Made by a program: the position numbers and the translations under genes. Below, piece after piece: positions 8,699 to 17,434 of a DNA stretch of 64,000 nucleotides. How positions within the stretch are numbered: position 1 is the first letter of the stretch; every line of letters begins with the position of its first letter. The notes beneath the pieces were generated by a model. The model was not told where the DNA came from. It saw only the letters and a list, made by a program, of their open reading frames with translations, and ran no database searches. Source of the stretch: Arthrobacter bussei (GTDB lineage Bacteria > Actinomycetota > Actinomycetes > Actinomycetales > Micrococcaceae); contig NZ_VJXX01000001.1 of the NCBI RefSeq assembly GCF_009377195.2, forward strand, positions 186,001 through 250,000, read 5' to 3'.

Positions 8699-9304
8699 AT
8701 GACTGCACCTGCCCTTCCGTATATCCGGTCGCTGGTGCTGGTCTCCCTGATCCTCTCGGTCTCCTCCGCGTCGCACGTGCTCGCCGCCGGTCACCTGCCG
8801 GCGCCCGGGGTCATCCTGCTGCTCGGCGTGCTCCTGCTCCTGCCGATGATGGCGCTCGCACGGCGCACCGTGTCCTTCCGCGCCGCCCTTCTCGTGATGG
8901 GTGCGGGGCAGGCCCTGCTGCACAGCCTGTTCTCCCTGACCGCGGTGCCCGCTGTCTGCCAGAGCTCCTCAGCGATGCCCGGTCACCACGCCGCCTTCGA
9001 GTTGGCCTGTTCGCCCGTCACGCAGGACGGGATGGCGGGAGCTACCGGTGGCGCCCTGATGCTGCTCCTGCACGCTGCAGCGACGATCGTCCTCGCGGCG
9101 GCCGTCTCGAAGAGCGATCACGCCGCCACCCTGCTCCGAGCCTGGCTCCGGCCTCTTCTCACCGGACCCGGTGTCATCCCCTTGCCCGCGACCCCGCACC
9201 GCTCCGACGTCGTCCTCGTTCCGACGCCCGTCGCTCCATCGACCGTGTACGGCGCAGTCCCCCCGCTCCGCGGGCCGCCGTCTCCGGCTATCACGACCGC
9301 CTGA
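8699..9304 (+). CDS. Hypothetical membrane protein upstream of ycnI
   Basis: 201 residues with about four hydrophobic segments (near residues 5-30, 32-55, 60-85 and 115-135) and a Pro/Thr-rich C-terminal tail. Between helices 3 and 4 is a segment with two Cys and two adjacent His (AVCQSSSAMPGHHAAFELAC) that could bind metal. The start at 8699 is chosen because a strong GGGGAAGGA site precedes it. It precedes the YcnI-type copper protein, so a role in copper handling is plausible but unproven. Confidence 0.65.
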   Translation: MTAPALPYIRSLVLVSLILSVSSASHVLAAGHLPAPGVILLLGVLLLLPMMALARRTVSFRAALLVMGAGQALLHSLFSLTAVPAVCQSSSAMPGHHAAFELACSPVTQDGMAGATGGALMLLLHAAATIVLAAAVSKSDHAATLLRAWLRPLLTGPGVIPLPATPHRSDVVLVPTPVAPSTVYGAVPPLRGPPSPAITTA

Positions 9305-9424
9305 GCCGCGTCCTCCACAGGGACGGGGGCTGCGGGCGGTCCCCGACCCGTCACCCCCATCACCCGCTGCCCGGGACCAGACCGCCTTCGCGGTGGATCG
9401 GGCGCACCTCTGGAAGGCTTCACC

Positions 9425-10177
9425 ATGTCGAACACATCCCTGCGGAATCGCCGCACCCTCTCCACCTCCGCCGTCGCGCTCACCACCGCCGGTCTCATGG
9501 CGCTGGGCCTCGGCGCGGCGAGCGCGCACGTGACCGTCGCACCCGCCTCGACCACCGAGGACGGCTACTCGCAGCTCACGTTCAGCGTCCCCAACGAGTC
9601 CGAGACAGCCGCGACGAACAAGCTCGAGGTCCAGCTGCCCACCGAGCAGCCGTTCACCTCCGTGCGGGTCAGGCCCGTGGAGGGTTGGACGGCGGAGGTG
9701 GTCACCGGGACGCTGCCCGAGCCCGTTACCACCGCCGACGGCGCGACGCTCACGGAGGCCCCCCTCTCCGTCGTATGGACGGCGGAACCGGGCGCCGAGA
9801 TCTCGCAGCAGGAGTACCAGACCTTCTCGATCTCCGTGGGCCGGCTCCCCGAGGCGGGCACCACGGTCGTGCTGCCTGCCACGCAGTCCTACACGGACGG
9901 TGATGTGGTGGAGTGGGACGACGAGGTCGTCGAGGGCGCAGAGGAGCCCGAGAAGCCGGCGCCGTCGTTCCTGACCACCGCGGCGGTCGAGGGCGAGGAC
10001 GGACACGGCGCGCACGGCGCAGCGGCCGAGACTCCCGAGGCGATCGACGCCGAGCCCGCCGCAGCGAGCACGGACACCGGCTCGGCCTCCGCCGTCGGCT
10101 GGATCGGCCTCGTCGCCGGTCTGCTCGGCCTCGCCGCCGGCGCCACCGCTCTCGTCCGTACGCGCCGCCAGGCCTGA
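9425..10177 (+). CDS. YcnI-family copper-binding membrane protein (DUF1775)
   Basis: A secreted, C-terminally anchored protein of 250 residues. The signal peptide ends at ASA with His35 predicted as the first mature residue (HVTVAP). In YcnI this N-terminal histidine forms part of the copper site. The DUF1775 beta-sandwich covers about residues 35-165. An acidic and His-containing linker (EDGHGAHGA) follows, then one C-terminal helix and a basic tail. Usual neighbours such as copC/copD are absent here; only the membrane protein at 8699 precedes it. Confidence 0.88.
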   Translation: MSNTSLRNRRTLSTSAVALTTAGLMALGLGAASAHVTVAPASTTEDGYSQLTFSVPNESETAATNKLEVQLPTEQPFTSVRVRPVEGWTAEVVTGTLPEPVTTADGATLTEAPLSVVWTAEPGAEISQQEYQTFSISVGRLPEAGTTVVLPATQSYTDGDVVEWDDEVVEGAEEPEKPAPSFLTTAAVEGEDGHGAHGAAAETPEAIDAEPAAASTDTGSASAVGWIGLVAGLLGLAAGATALVRTRRQA

Positions 10178-10190
10178 CACCCCCGATACC

Positions 10191-10224
10191 GGCGCGGTGC
10201 CGGCGTGCGAACCGGTACCGCGCC
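10191..10224. terminator. Hairpin between convergent ycnI-like gene and rsmD
   Basis: A 13-bp stem (GGCGCGGTGCCGG with CCGGTACCGCGCC, one mismatch) with an 8-nt loop lies 13 bp after the plus-strand stop and 66 bp from the rsmD stop. There is no T run. A shared terminator for both convergent genes is the simplest reading. Confidence 0.5.
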
Positions 10225-10289
10225 CTCGGGATCCCGAACGCCCCCTTCACGACGGGAGGCCGTGCCCCTGCCCGATCCGCGGTGACGGG

Positions 10290-10862
10290 TCAGGATGCTG
10301 CCGGCTCGAGGAACCAGAGGCGGGTCTCGCCGTACTTCTTCTCCGAGAAACGCTCCAGCCCGCCCGGCCAGGACGGCTCCGGTGATCGGGCCGAACGCTC
10401 GACGACGACCACGGCTCCCTTCGCAAGGCGTGACTCGAGGGCCGCGAGCACGGCGATCACGCCGTCGGCGTCCACCGTGTAGGGCGGATCCATCAGGACG
10501 AGGTCCCACGTCAGTTCCGGCGCCACCCGGTCGAGGTACGTCTCCACCTTCGACCGGTGCACCCGGACGGCGGTCCAGCCGAGGACGCGGTTCACGAGAT
10601 CGGCGTTCTTCTGCGCCACCAGCGCCGCGCGGTCGGCCGATTCGACCAGGTCCACGGTCGCCGCCCCGCGGCTGGCACTCTCGACCCCGAGCGAGCCCGA
10701 TCCGGCGTACAGGTCGAGGACGTGCGCGCCGTGCAGGACGCCGTAGGACTCCAGCCGGGAGAAGAGCGCCTCCTTCACGCGGTCCGTGGTGGGCCGGGTG
10801 CCGTTCCCCTCCACGCTGGCAAGGGTCGAACCGCCCGCGGCTCCGGCGATGATGCGCGTCAT
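10290..10862 (-). CDS. rsmD: 16S rRNA (guanine966-N2)-methyltransferase
   Basis: 190 residues. Shows the RsmD N-terminus TRIIAGAAGG, the SAM-binding VLDLYAGSGSLGVE, and the catalytic DPPY motif (LMDPPYTVD). It methylates G966 of 16S rRNA in assembled 30S particles. In other Actinobacteria rsmD sits directly between recG and coaD; here molybdate genes separate it from recG and the oxidase block separates it from coaD. Confidence 0.95.
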   Translation of the reverse strand: MTRIIAGAAGGSTLASVEGNGTRPTTDRVKEALFSRLESYGVLHGAHVLDLYAGSGSLGVESASRGAATVDLVESADRAALVAQKNADLVNRVLGWTAVRVHRSKVETYLDRVAPELTWDLVLMDPPYTVDADGVIAVLAALESRLAKGAVVVVERSARSPEPSWPGGLERFSEKKYGETRLWFLEPAAS

Positions 10863-10871
10863 CCTCCGACT

Positions 10872-11990
10872 CTATCGCCCGTCGCCGGTCCGGCCGCCCG
10901 CCGGCCCGGCGTCCGTTGCAGCGGGAAGGGCATAGACGATGGCGTCCTCATGGCGTAGCGACACCTCCACGGCGCAGCCGGGGAGAACACCCATCGCGAC
11001 GGCGTCCGCAGGAGCCAGGTCAGCGGTCATCCCGGCCGCATGGACCCGGATCACATCACCGCGATGCTCGATGTCGTCGACGGTGGCCGTGACGCGGCTA
11101 GTTCCCGGTGCAGCCCCGCATACCGTCCCGGCGGGAGGACCTCCGGGTCGTGCAACCGAGACTGCGGCGGGACGGATCGCGAGCGCGAACTCCTCCCCCT
11201 CGCGTCCCGCGCCCTCCCACGGCACCACCAGCCCGTTGGAACCCGTGAATCCCGTTTCCGTCCGCCGGCCGAGGAGGAGGTTCAGGCCGGCCAGCCGCGC
11301 ACCGAACGCGGTCACGGGCCGCGTCAGGACCTCCGTGGTCCGCCCGGTCTCGACGACGCGGCCGCCGTCGAGGATCAGCACGCGGTCGGCGAGCAGGAAG
11401 GCATCGAGCGCATCGTGCGTCACGATGACGGCGGACCGCCCCTGCAGGACCTCACGGAGCAGCGTGCGGATCGCAGGGGCGACGGTGACGTCGAGGGCGG
11501 CGAGCGGTTCATCGAGCAGCAGCAGCGCCGGGTCCGTGGCCAAGGCCCGGGCGATCGCGACCCTCTGGGCCTGACCGCCGGACAGCCGCCCCGGGCTGCG
11601 CCCGGCCAGTTCGGGTGTACCGACCCGCTCGAGCCAGGCGGACGCGGTGGCGCGTGACTCGGCCCGCGACAGGCCACGGCTGCGCGGACCGAAGGCCACG
11701 TTCTCGAGGACGGAGAGGTGCGGGAACAGGAGCGCCTCCTGCGCGAGGAGGGAGACGCCCCGGCGCCGCGGCTCGACGAGCACGCGCCGCCCGGGCCCGA
11801 CGTCGAACAGGACATCCCCACCCAGGGTCGCCCGGCCCTCGGACGGTGCCAGGAGACCTGCGAGCAGGCCGAGGAGGGTCGACTTCCCGGCCCCGTTCGG
11901 GCCGAGCACCGCGACGGTCTCACCCTCGGCGAGGTCGAACGCGACGTCGAAGCCGCGTTCGGGCAGTGCCCCGGCGAAGGTCAGCCGCAT
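10872..11990 (-). CDS. modC: Molybdate ABC transporter ATP-binding protein
   Basis: ABC ATPase of 372 residues with Walker A GPNGAGKST near residue 31, signature LSGGQAQRVAIARAL near residue 137, and Walker B LLLLDEPLAALD near residue 157. A C-terminal MOP/TOBE-like region from about residue 235 (NLLLGRR, FALAIRPAAV, VRVHAAG) is typical of molybdate importers. The start overlaps the modB stop by one base (TGATG). It is the last gene of the mod operon and ends 10 bp before rsmD. Confidence 0.92.
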   Translation of the reverse strand: MRLTFAGALPERGFDVAFDLAEGETVAVLGPNGAGKSTLLGLLAGLLAPSEGRATLGGDVLFDVGPGRRVLVEPRRRGVSLLAQEALLFPHLSVLENVAFGPRSRGLSRAESRATASAWLERVGTPELAGRSPGRLSGGQAQRVAIARALATDPALLLLDEPLAALDVTVAPAIRTLLREVLQGRSAVIVTHDALDAFLLADRVLILDGGRVVETGRTTEVLTRPVTAFGARLAGLNLLLGRRTETGFTGSNGLVVPWEGAGREGEEFALAIRPAAVSVARPGGPPAGTVCGAAPGTSRVTATVDDIEHRGDVIRVHAAGMTADLAPADAVAMGVLPGCAVEVSLRHEDAIVYALPAATDAGPAGGRTGDGR

Positions 11991-12925
11991 CAGTGCGCCC
12001 GCCCCGGCGCGGCGGGCGGCGTCGTCGGCGACGCCGTGCGCCGCGGATCGAGGCTGCCGAGCGGGCGGACGCGATGGGCGACGCCGACCACGACGACGGC
12101 GACGACCACGAGGACGAGGGACAGGGCCACGGCCGCATCGGGATCTGTCTCGCGCTGCAGGTAGATCTCGAGCGGGAGCGTCCGCGTGGTGCCCTGGAGG
12201 CTCCCCGCGAACGTCAGGGTGGCGCCGAATTCGCCGAGCGCCCGGGCGAACGAGAGGACCGCGCCGGAGACGAGTGCGGGGAGCACCAGCGGCAGGGTGA
12301 TCCGCCGGAGGACCGTCCAGCGACCGGCCCCGAGCGTTGCACCGACCGCCTCGTAGCGCGTCCCGATGGTCCGCAGGGCTCCCTCGAGGCTGAGCACCAG
12401 GAACGGCAGGGCGACGAACGCCTGGGCCAGCACGACGGCCGTCGTGGAGAAGGCGACGTCGACCCCCAGGGACGCGAGGCCGCTCCCGATCAGACCGCGC
12501 CGACCGAAGGTGTAGAGCAGGGCGATACCCCCGACCACCGGCGGCAGCACGAGGGGCAGCAGGACGAGGGACCGCACGAGCCGCCGACCGGGGAAGGAGG
12601 TCCTCGCGAGGACGAGCGCCAGCGGCACACCGAACAGCACACAGAGGATCGTGGCGGACACCGAGGTGCGCAGGCTGAGCAGGAGGGCGGCCCGGGCCCC
12701 CTCGGACGTCACGAGCGGGACGAACCGCGGCCAGTCGATGCGCAGCGTCATGGCCGCCAGGGGGAGGACCACGAAGACAGCGCCGACGACGGCGGCAGCG
12801 ACCACCCAGCGCGGCAGGGCAGCCGTGTTCACGCGCCGGGCCGTCCGGGCGGCCCCGGAGGGAACCGTCACCGGCCGGGCCGTCCGCGGCCGGCCCGCTC
12901 GTCCGCCTGCGGCCTCAGGGCGCAC
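11990..12925 (-). CDS. modB: Molybdate ABC transporter permease
   Basis: Inner-membrane permease with five to six helices and the EAA-type loop ([24 protein letters not shown]), which contacts ModC. The annotated GTG start overlaps the modA stop by 11 nt and yields about 30 extra hydrophilic N-terminal residues; an internal GTG (VNTAALPRW) is an alternative start. It would form the channel for molybdate delivered by ModA. Confidence 0.92.
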   Translation of the reverse strand: MRPEAAGGRAGRPRTARPVTVPSGAARTARRVNTAALPRWVVAAAVVGAVFVVLPLAAMTLRIDWPRFVPLVTSEGARAALLLSLRTSVSATILCVLFGVPLALVLARTSFPGRRLVRSLVLLPLVLPPVVGGIALLYTFGRRGLIGSGLASLGVDVAFSTTAVVLAQAFVALPFLVLSLEGALRTIGTRYEAVGATLGAGRWTVLRRITLPLVLPALVSGAVLSFARALGEFGATLTFAGSLQGTTRTLPLEIYLQRETDPDAAVALSLVLVVVAVVVVGVAHRVRPLGSLDPRRTASPTTPPAAPGRAH

Positions 12926-13790
12926 CGAAACCAGCCGCCGTCAGGACGGCTCGACCCTCGGGACCCGTGACGAAGTCGACGAACGCCTGCGCCGTGGCCC
13001 CCTCCGGGCTCTCCGCGAGAGCGGTGATGGGGTAGGTGGTGACTCCCGCCCCCGCCTCGGCCAGGTCGATGCCGAGCACCGAGCCCCCCGCAGCGCGGAC
13101 GTCCGTCCCGTAGACCAAGCCGGCGTCCGCTTCCCCCGACGTCACCTTGCCCAGCACGTCGGTGACGGAGGACTCCTCACTGACCGGATCGAGGTCCACG
13201 CCCTCGGCACCGGTCACGGCCGCCGCGGCGACCCCGCAGGGCACCTGTTCGGCACAGACCACGGTCTTCACGCCGGGGCGCGCGGCATCGGCGAGGGACG
13301 AGATACCGGCAGGGTTGTCGGGCGGGACCGCGAGCTGGAGCGTGTTCGTGGCGAAATCGACCGCGGTCCCGGCGAGTAGCCCCTCGTCGGACACCTGCTG
13401 CATCGTGCGGGTATCGGCGGAGGCGAAGACATCGGCCGGTGCCCCCTCGATGATCTGGGTCACGAGGTCGGAGGACCCCGCGAACGTGAGCCGAACCTCT
13501 GCGCCCGGGTGCCCGTCCTCGAACCGGCGGGCGAGGTCGGTGAAGGTGCCGGTGAGGGAGGCCGCCGCGAACACCGTGATGCTCCCGTCGATCGCCGCGC
13601 CGTCCGCCGCAGCGGACCCTCCGGTGCCCGTGGCATCCCGGGCTCCGCCGCAACCCGTCAGGAGGAGCATGGCGCAGGCGACGGCGGTGGGGGCCGCACG
13701 CCGCTGCCACCCCGGGGTCCGTCCGGGCCGGACGCGGCGGGCGTCCCGCCCGTGACTCCTGACCCCCGACGCGAGGCGAGCGACGATCAC
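12915..13790 (-). CDS. modA: Molybdate-binding lipoprotein
   Basis: Substrate-binding protein of the mod system, 291 residues from a GTG at 13790 that overlaps the regulator's stop codon (GTGA) and follows a GGGAGGGAAGG site. A twin-arginine-free signal peptide ends in the lipobox LLTGC with the acylated Cys at residue 47. The mature part has the ModA signatures [25 protein letters not shown] and [11 protein letters not shown]. It is anchored to the outer face of the membrane. The longer upstream open frame is rejected as it overlaps the regulator gene. Confidence 0.93.
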   Translation of the reverse strand: MIVARLASGVRSHGRDARRVRPGRTPGWQRRAAPTAVACAMLLLTGCGGARDATGTGGSAAADGAAIDGSITVFAAASLTGTFTDLARRFEDGHPGAEVRLTFAGSSDLVTQIIEGAPADVFASADTRTMQQVSDEGLLAGTAVDFATNTLQLAVPPDNPAGISSLADAARPGVKTVVCAEQVPCGVAAAAVTGAEGVDLDPVSEESSVTDVLGKVTSGEADAGLVYGTDVRAAGGSVLGIDLAEAGAGVTTYPITALAESPEGATAQAFVDFVTGPEGRAVLTAAGFGAP

Positions 13791-14191
13791 GCCTTCCCTC
13801 CCGGGGTCTCGATGATGACGGTCGTGGCCTTGATGACGGCGATGGCGATCGACCCCTTCTTCAGGCCGAGATCCCGTACGGCCTCGCTGCTCATCAGGGA
13901 CACGACGCGATGCGGTCCGCACTGCAGTTCGACCTGCGCCATGACCGTGTCCTGCAGGACGTCCGTGACGATCCCGACGAACCTGTTGCGCGCGGACCGC
14001 CCGATGTCGGAGGGGTCGCCCGGCAGCACGGCGTTGCGGTGCGCGAGCGTCGCCAGCTCGTACGCATCCACCACGAGCCGCCCCGCCGGGTCCTTCGTGC
14101 TGGCGAGAATGCCGCCGTCGATCCAGCGGCGCACGGTGTCGTCACTGACGCCGAGATAGCGGGCTGCGTCTCCGATCCGTATCTGCGTCAT
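13787..14191 (-). CDS. Helix-turn-helix/TOBE molybdenum-responsive protein
   Basis: A 134-residue protein. Residues 1-55 are a MerR/excisionase-like helix-turn-helix (IRIGDAARYLGVSDDTVRRWID), and residues 67-134 a Mop/TOBE domain (NRFVGIVTDVL, VSLMSSEAVRDLGLKKGS). TOBE domains bind molybdate or tungstate. Placed first in the mod operon, it is probably a molybdate-sensing transcription regulator of modABC and/or a molybdenum store. The ATG at 14191 fits the family N-terminus; upstream sequence in frame overlaps recG antisense. Confidence 0.87.
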   Translation of the reverse strand: MTQIRIGDAARYLGVSDDTVRRWIDGGILASTKDPAGRLVVDAYELATLAHRNAVLPGDPSDIGRSARNRFVGIVTDVLQDTVMAQVELQCGPHRVVSLMSSEAVRDLGLKKGSIAIAVIKATTVIIETPGGKA

Positions 14192-14232
14192 GGACAGAAC
14201 CTTACATCCTCGGATGCGGAGCGAAGACCGAC

Positions 14233-16467
14233 TCAGCCCTTCTCGAGGAAGGCTTCCTTCTCGGGGTTCAGGTACAGCTCGATGGCCAGTGCCAGGCCGG
14301 GATACCTCTCGAGGTCCGGATCCTCCCCGACGATCTCCTGGGCGTCCGTCCGCGCCTTCTCGATCACCGTCCCGTGCTGGGTGATCTTCAGGAACCGCAG
14401 GGCCGACCGGCCGCCCGACTGGGACGCGCCGAGGATGTTTCCCTCCCGGCGCAGTTCGAGGTCCTTCTGCGAGAGCTCGAAGCCGTCGGTCGTGGACGCC
14501 ACGGCGGAGAGCCGCTCGCGGCTGGGGTGCTCGGGCTCGAGCTTGGTGACGAGGAGGCACGTCCCGGCGTGCCCGCCCCGGCCGATCCGCCCGCGCAGCT
14601 GATGCAGCTGAGAGATGCCGAAGCGGTCGGCATCCATGATCACCATGAGGGTCGCGTTGGGGACGTCGACGCCCACCTCGATGACCGTCGTGGCGACGAG
14701 GAGCTGTACGCTGCCGTCGGCGAAGCGCGCCATGACGGCGGCCTTGTCCTGCGGATCCATCCGCCCGTGCAGCATCCCCCGCGTCACGCCCTGCAGCTGC
14801 GCGACCGCGCCGAGGTCGTCGGACAGGCCGACGACGCTCGTGAGCTCCTGCTGACCGCCGGTGGCCTTCTCCGGCCCCGGGTCCCCGTAGAGCGGGGCGG
14901 GGACGTCCTCCTCGGACCTGCCGTCGTCACCGATCTTCGGGCACACCACGTACACCTGGCGGCCCGCATCGATCTCCTCGCGGGCCCTGGCCCAGATCCT
15001 GTCGATCCATGCGGGGTGCTCGGTCAGCCCGACCTCGTGCGTGGCGATCGGGCTCCTGCCCGCGGGAAGCTCGGAGAGCGTGGACGTCTCCAGGTCCCCG
15101 AACACCGTCATCGCCACGGTCCGCGGGATCGGGGTGGCCGTCATCACGAGGACATGGGGGGACGTGCGGGCCTTGGTGCGCAGGGAGTCCCGCTGCTCCA
15201 CGCCGAACCGGTGCTGCTCGTCCACCACGATCAGGCCGAGGTCGAAGAACTGCACGTTGTCCGAGAGCAGCGCATGCGTGCCGATGATGATCCCCGCGTC
15301 ACCGGATGCAGCCTCCAGGAGGGACTTCCGACGCTGGGCCGTGCTCATCGACCCGGTCAGGAGGACCACGCGCGTGCCGTCCGTGGACCCGCCGAGCATT
15401 CCGCCCTCGGCCAGCGGCCCGAGGGTACGCGTGATCGACTGGAGGTGCTGGGCGGCGAGCACCTCGGTCGGCGCGAGCAGCGCGGCCTGTCCGCCGGCGT
15501 CGATGACCTGCAGCATGGCCCGGAGCGCCACCAGGGTCTTGCCCGAGCCCACCTCACCCTGCAGCAGCCGGTTCATCGGGTGGTCGCGGGCGAGGTCGTC
15601 CGCGAGCGTCCGTCCGACGTCGCGCTGACCCTGCGTCAGGGTGAACGGCAGGCGCGCGTCGAACTGGTCGAGCAGTCCGCCCGCTCGCGGGGGCCTGGCG
15701 GTCGCGTCCTCCCTCGCCGCCAGCGCCCTCCGCCGCGCGAGAGCCGCCTGCAGCACGAACGCCTCCTGGTAACGGAAGCGGTGCTGCGCCCTGTAGGCGT
15801 CCTCGACCTGCTGCGGCCGGTGCACCAGCTCGTAGGCGGTCGAGAGGCTCATCAGCTTGTCGCGGCGGGCGATCGACGCGGGGACGGGATCATCCAGGTC
15901 CGTGAGCCGCAGCGTGTCCAGGATGGTCCCGACCGCTAGGGCGATGCGCTCGCTGCCGAGCTTCTCCACCGCGGGATAGACCGGGATCGGGCGGTTCACG
16001 TACGCGGGGTCGCCGTCGCCCTCGTCCAGCAGTACGTAGGCCGGGTTGGTCAGGGACAGCTTCCCGCGGTAGACCGTCACCTTGCCGGAGAACATGGCCC
16101 GGACACCGGGCCTGAGATCTCGCTCGGCCCCGTAGCCGTTGAAGAAGGTGAGGCTCATGGCACCGATGCCACCCTCGGCGTCGTCCGTGATCACGACCTC
16201 CAGCAGCATGCCCTTGCGCGTGCGCATCCGCCGCGAGTTCGCGGACTGGACGCGGGCGATCAGCGTCACCTCCTCGTCCACCGGCACCTCCGCGATGGGG
16301 GTCAGCTCGCCACGCTTGAGGTAGGTGCGGGGGAAGTGGTTCAGCAGCTCCCCCACCGTGGTGATGGAGAAGTGCTTGGCCAGCAGTTTCGCGACGGGAC
16401 CCAGATGGCGGTCCAGAGGTGCATCGAGCTCCGAGGCGGCCGTGGACCGCGCCGCATCAGGACTCAC
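14233..16467 (-). CDS. recG: ATP-dependent DNA helicase RecG
   Basis: 744 residues. N-terminal wedge/OB region (about 1-190), then the SF2 helicase core with Walker A GEVGSGKTLVAL, the DEAH-type box VVDEQHRFGVEQR, motif III ATPIPRTVAM, and QLRGRIGRGG. It remodels stalled replication forks and Holliday junctions. The start overlaps the DAK2 gene stop by 11 nt. It follows thiL and the DAK2 gene as in other Actinobacteria. Confidence 0.97.
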   Translation of the reverse strand: MSPDAARSTAASELDAPLDRHLGPVAKLLAKHFSITTVGELLNHFPRTYLKRGELTPIAEVPVDEEVTLIARVQSANSRRMRTRKGMLLEVVITDDAEGGIGAMSLTFFNGYGAERDLRPGVRAMFSGKVTVYRGKLSLTNPAYVLLDEGDGDPAYVNRPIPVYPAVEKLGSERIALAVGTILDTLRLTDLDDPVPASIARRDKLMSLSTAYELVHRPQQVEDAYRAQHRFRYQEAFVLQAALARRRALAAREDATARPPRAGGLLDQFDARLPFTLTQGQRDVGRTLADDLARDHPMNRLLQGEVGSGKTLVALRAMLQVIDAGGQAALLAPTEVLAAQHLQSITRTLGPLAEGGMLGGSTDGTRVVLLTGSMSTAQRRKSLLEAASGDAGIIIGTHALLSDNVQFFDLGLIVVDEQHRFGVEQRDSLRTKARTSPHVLVMTATPIPRTVAMTVFGDLETSTLSELPAGRSPIATHEVGLTEHPAWIDRIWARAREEIDAGRQVYVVCPKIGDDGRSEEDVPAPLYGDPGPEKATGGQQELTSVVGLSDDLGAVAQLQGVTRGMLHGRMDPQDKAAVMARFADGSVQLLVATTVIEVGVDVPNATLMVIMDADRFGISQLHQLRGRIGRGGHAGTCLLVTKLEPEHPSRERLSAVASTTDGFELSQKDLELRREGNILGASQSGGRSALRFLKITQHGTVIEKARTDAQEIVGEDPDLERYPGLALAIELYLNPEKEAFLEKG

Positions 16468-17434
16468 CGGCCTCGGCTCCCGGAACCGGTACCGCGAGCT
16501 GCGTCACGGAGATGTTGACGGGGTGACCTGCCTCGTGGATGAGGGCCAGGGCCGGCGCGGCATCCGGCACGTGCACGTGGATCCTCCAGCGATAGCCTTC
16601 CTCGACCTCCGTGACCGCGCTCATGATCACCGAGTCGCCGAGTTCGTCCAGGTGGAGCCTGAGTGTTGCGGCATCGAGGGGACTGAGGTTGATGGTGCAC
16701 ATGACCTCGACGCCGTCCGCGTCTCCCCCGTTGTGGATGTGGGGTGCCTGGATGTCGTAGCCGTGCAGGCCGTCGATCAGCTCGTCCTGCAGTTCCTCGC
16801 CGAGGGCCGCTGCCCGGAGGGCGTCGAGGATGAGCAGGAAGCCCACGCCGCCGGCGTCGACCACTTCCGCGTCCGTCAGTGGTCCGAGTTGGCTCTCGGT
16901 GTGCACCACGGCCTGCAGGGCGTGCTGGACCGAGGCCCGGAGCGTGAGCGCCAGCGTCGAGTTGCTGTCGTCCGACGCGTGTCCCGCGGCCGTCTCGGCG
17001 GCACCCCGCGCACTCGCCTCGAGGACGGAGAGCATGGTGCCCGGCACGGGGTCGCTGAGCGCGGACCAGCTGCGGATCTGGGCGCGGTGCAGGGAGGAGG
17101 CGAGGAGGGTGCAGGTCAGCCGGCTGGTGCCGTGGAGCGGCTCGGCGAACGCGGAGAGGAAGACGGCGAACAGGGTGCCCGAGTTGCCGCGGGCATCCTC
17201 CATGGCGGCACGTCCTGCCAGGGTGAGGAGCTCGCCGAGGTCGGAGGTGTCCGCCTCGTGCGCCGCCCGGGCAGCGGCCCGCACCGTCTGGTACAGATTG
17301 GTGCCGGTGTCCCCGTCCGCGACAGGGAAGATGTTGATGGCGTTCAGGCGGTCGCTGTGGTTCCCGAGCGACTCCTCGGCCTTGCTCAACCAACGCTTCA
17401 TCGCCACTGCGTTGGCGGTGATCTTAGTGTGCAA
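16457..17434 (-). CDS. DAK2-domain protein (FakA-like)
   Basis: 325 residues. The N-terminal DAK2 domain contains the nucleotide and Mg-binding motif FPVADGDTGTNLYQT and GNSGTLFAVFLSAF. The C-terminal part resembles only a portion of the FakA DegV-interacting region, so the protein is shorter than the roughly 550-residue FakA. No fakB/degV is nearby. A role in fatty-acid phosphorylation is possible but not demonstrated. The apparent start is a TTG at 17434 overlapping thiL by 11 nt; in-frame GTG (17407) and ATG (17401) are alternatives. Confidence 0.85.
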   Translation of the reverse strand: MHTKITANAVAMKRWLSKAEESLGNHSDRLNAINIFPVADGDTGTNLYQTVRAAARAAHEADTSDLGELLTLAGRAAMEDARGNSGTLFAVFLSAFAEPLHGTSRLTCTLLASSLHRAQIRSWSALSDPVPGTMLSVLEASARGAAETAAGHASDDSNSTLALTLRASVQHALQAVVHTESQLGPLTDAEVVDAGGVGFLLILDALRAAALGEELQDELIDGLHGYDIQAPHIHNGGDADGVEVMCTINLSPLDAATLRLHLDELGDSVIMSAVTEVEEGYRWRIHVHVPDAAPALALIHEAGHPVNISVTQLAVPVPGAEAGES

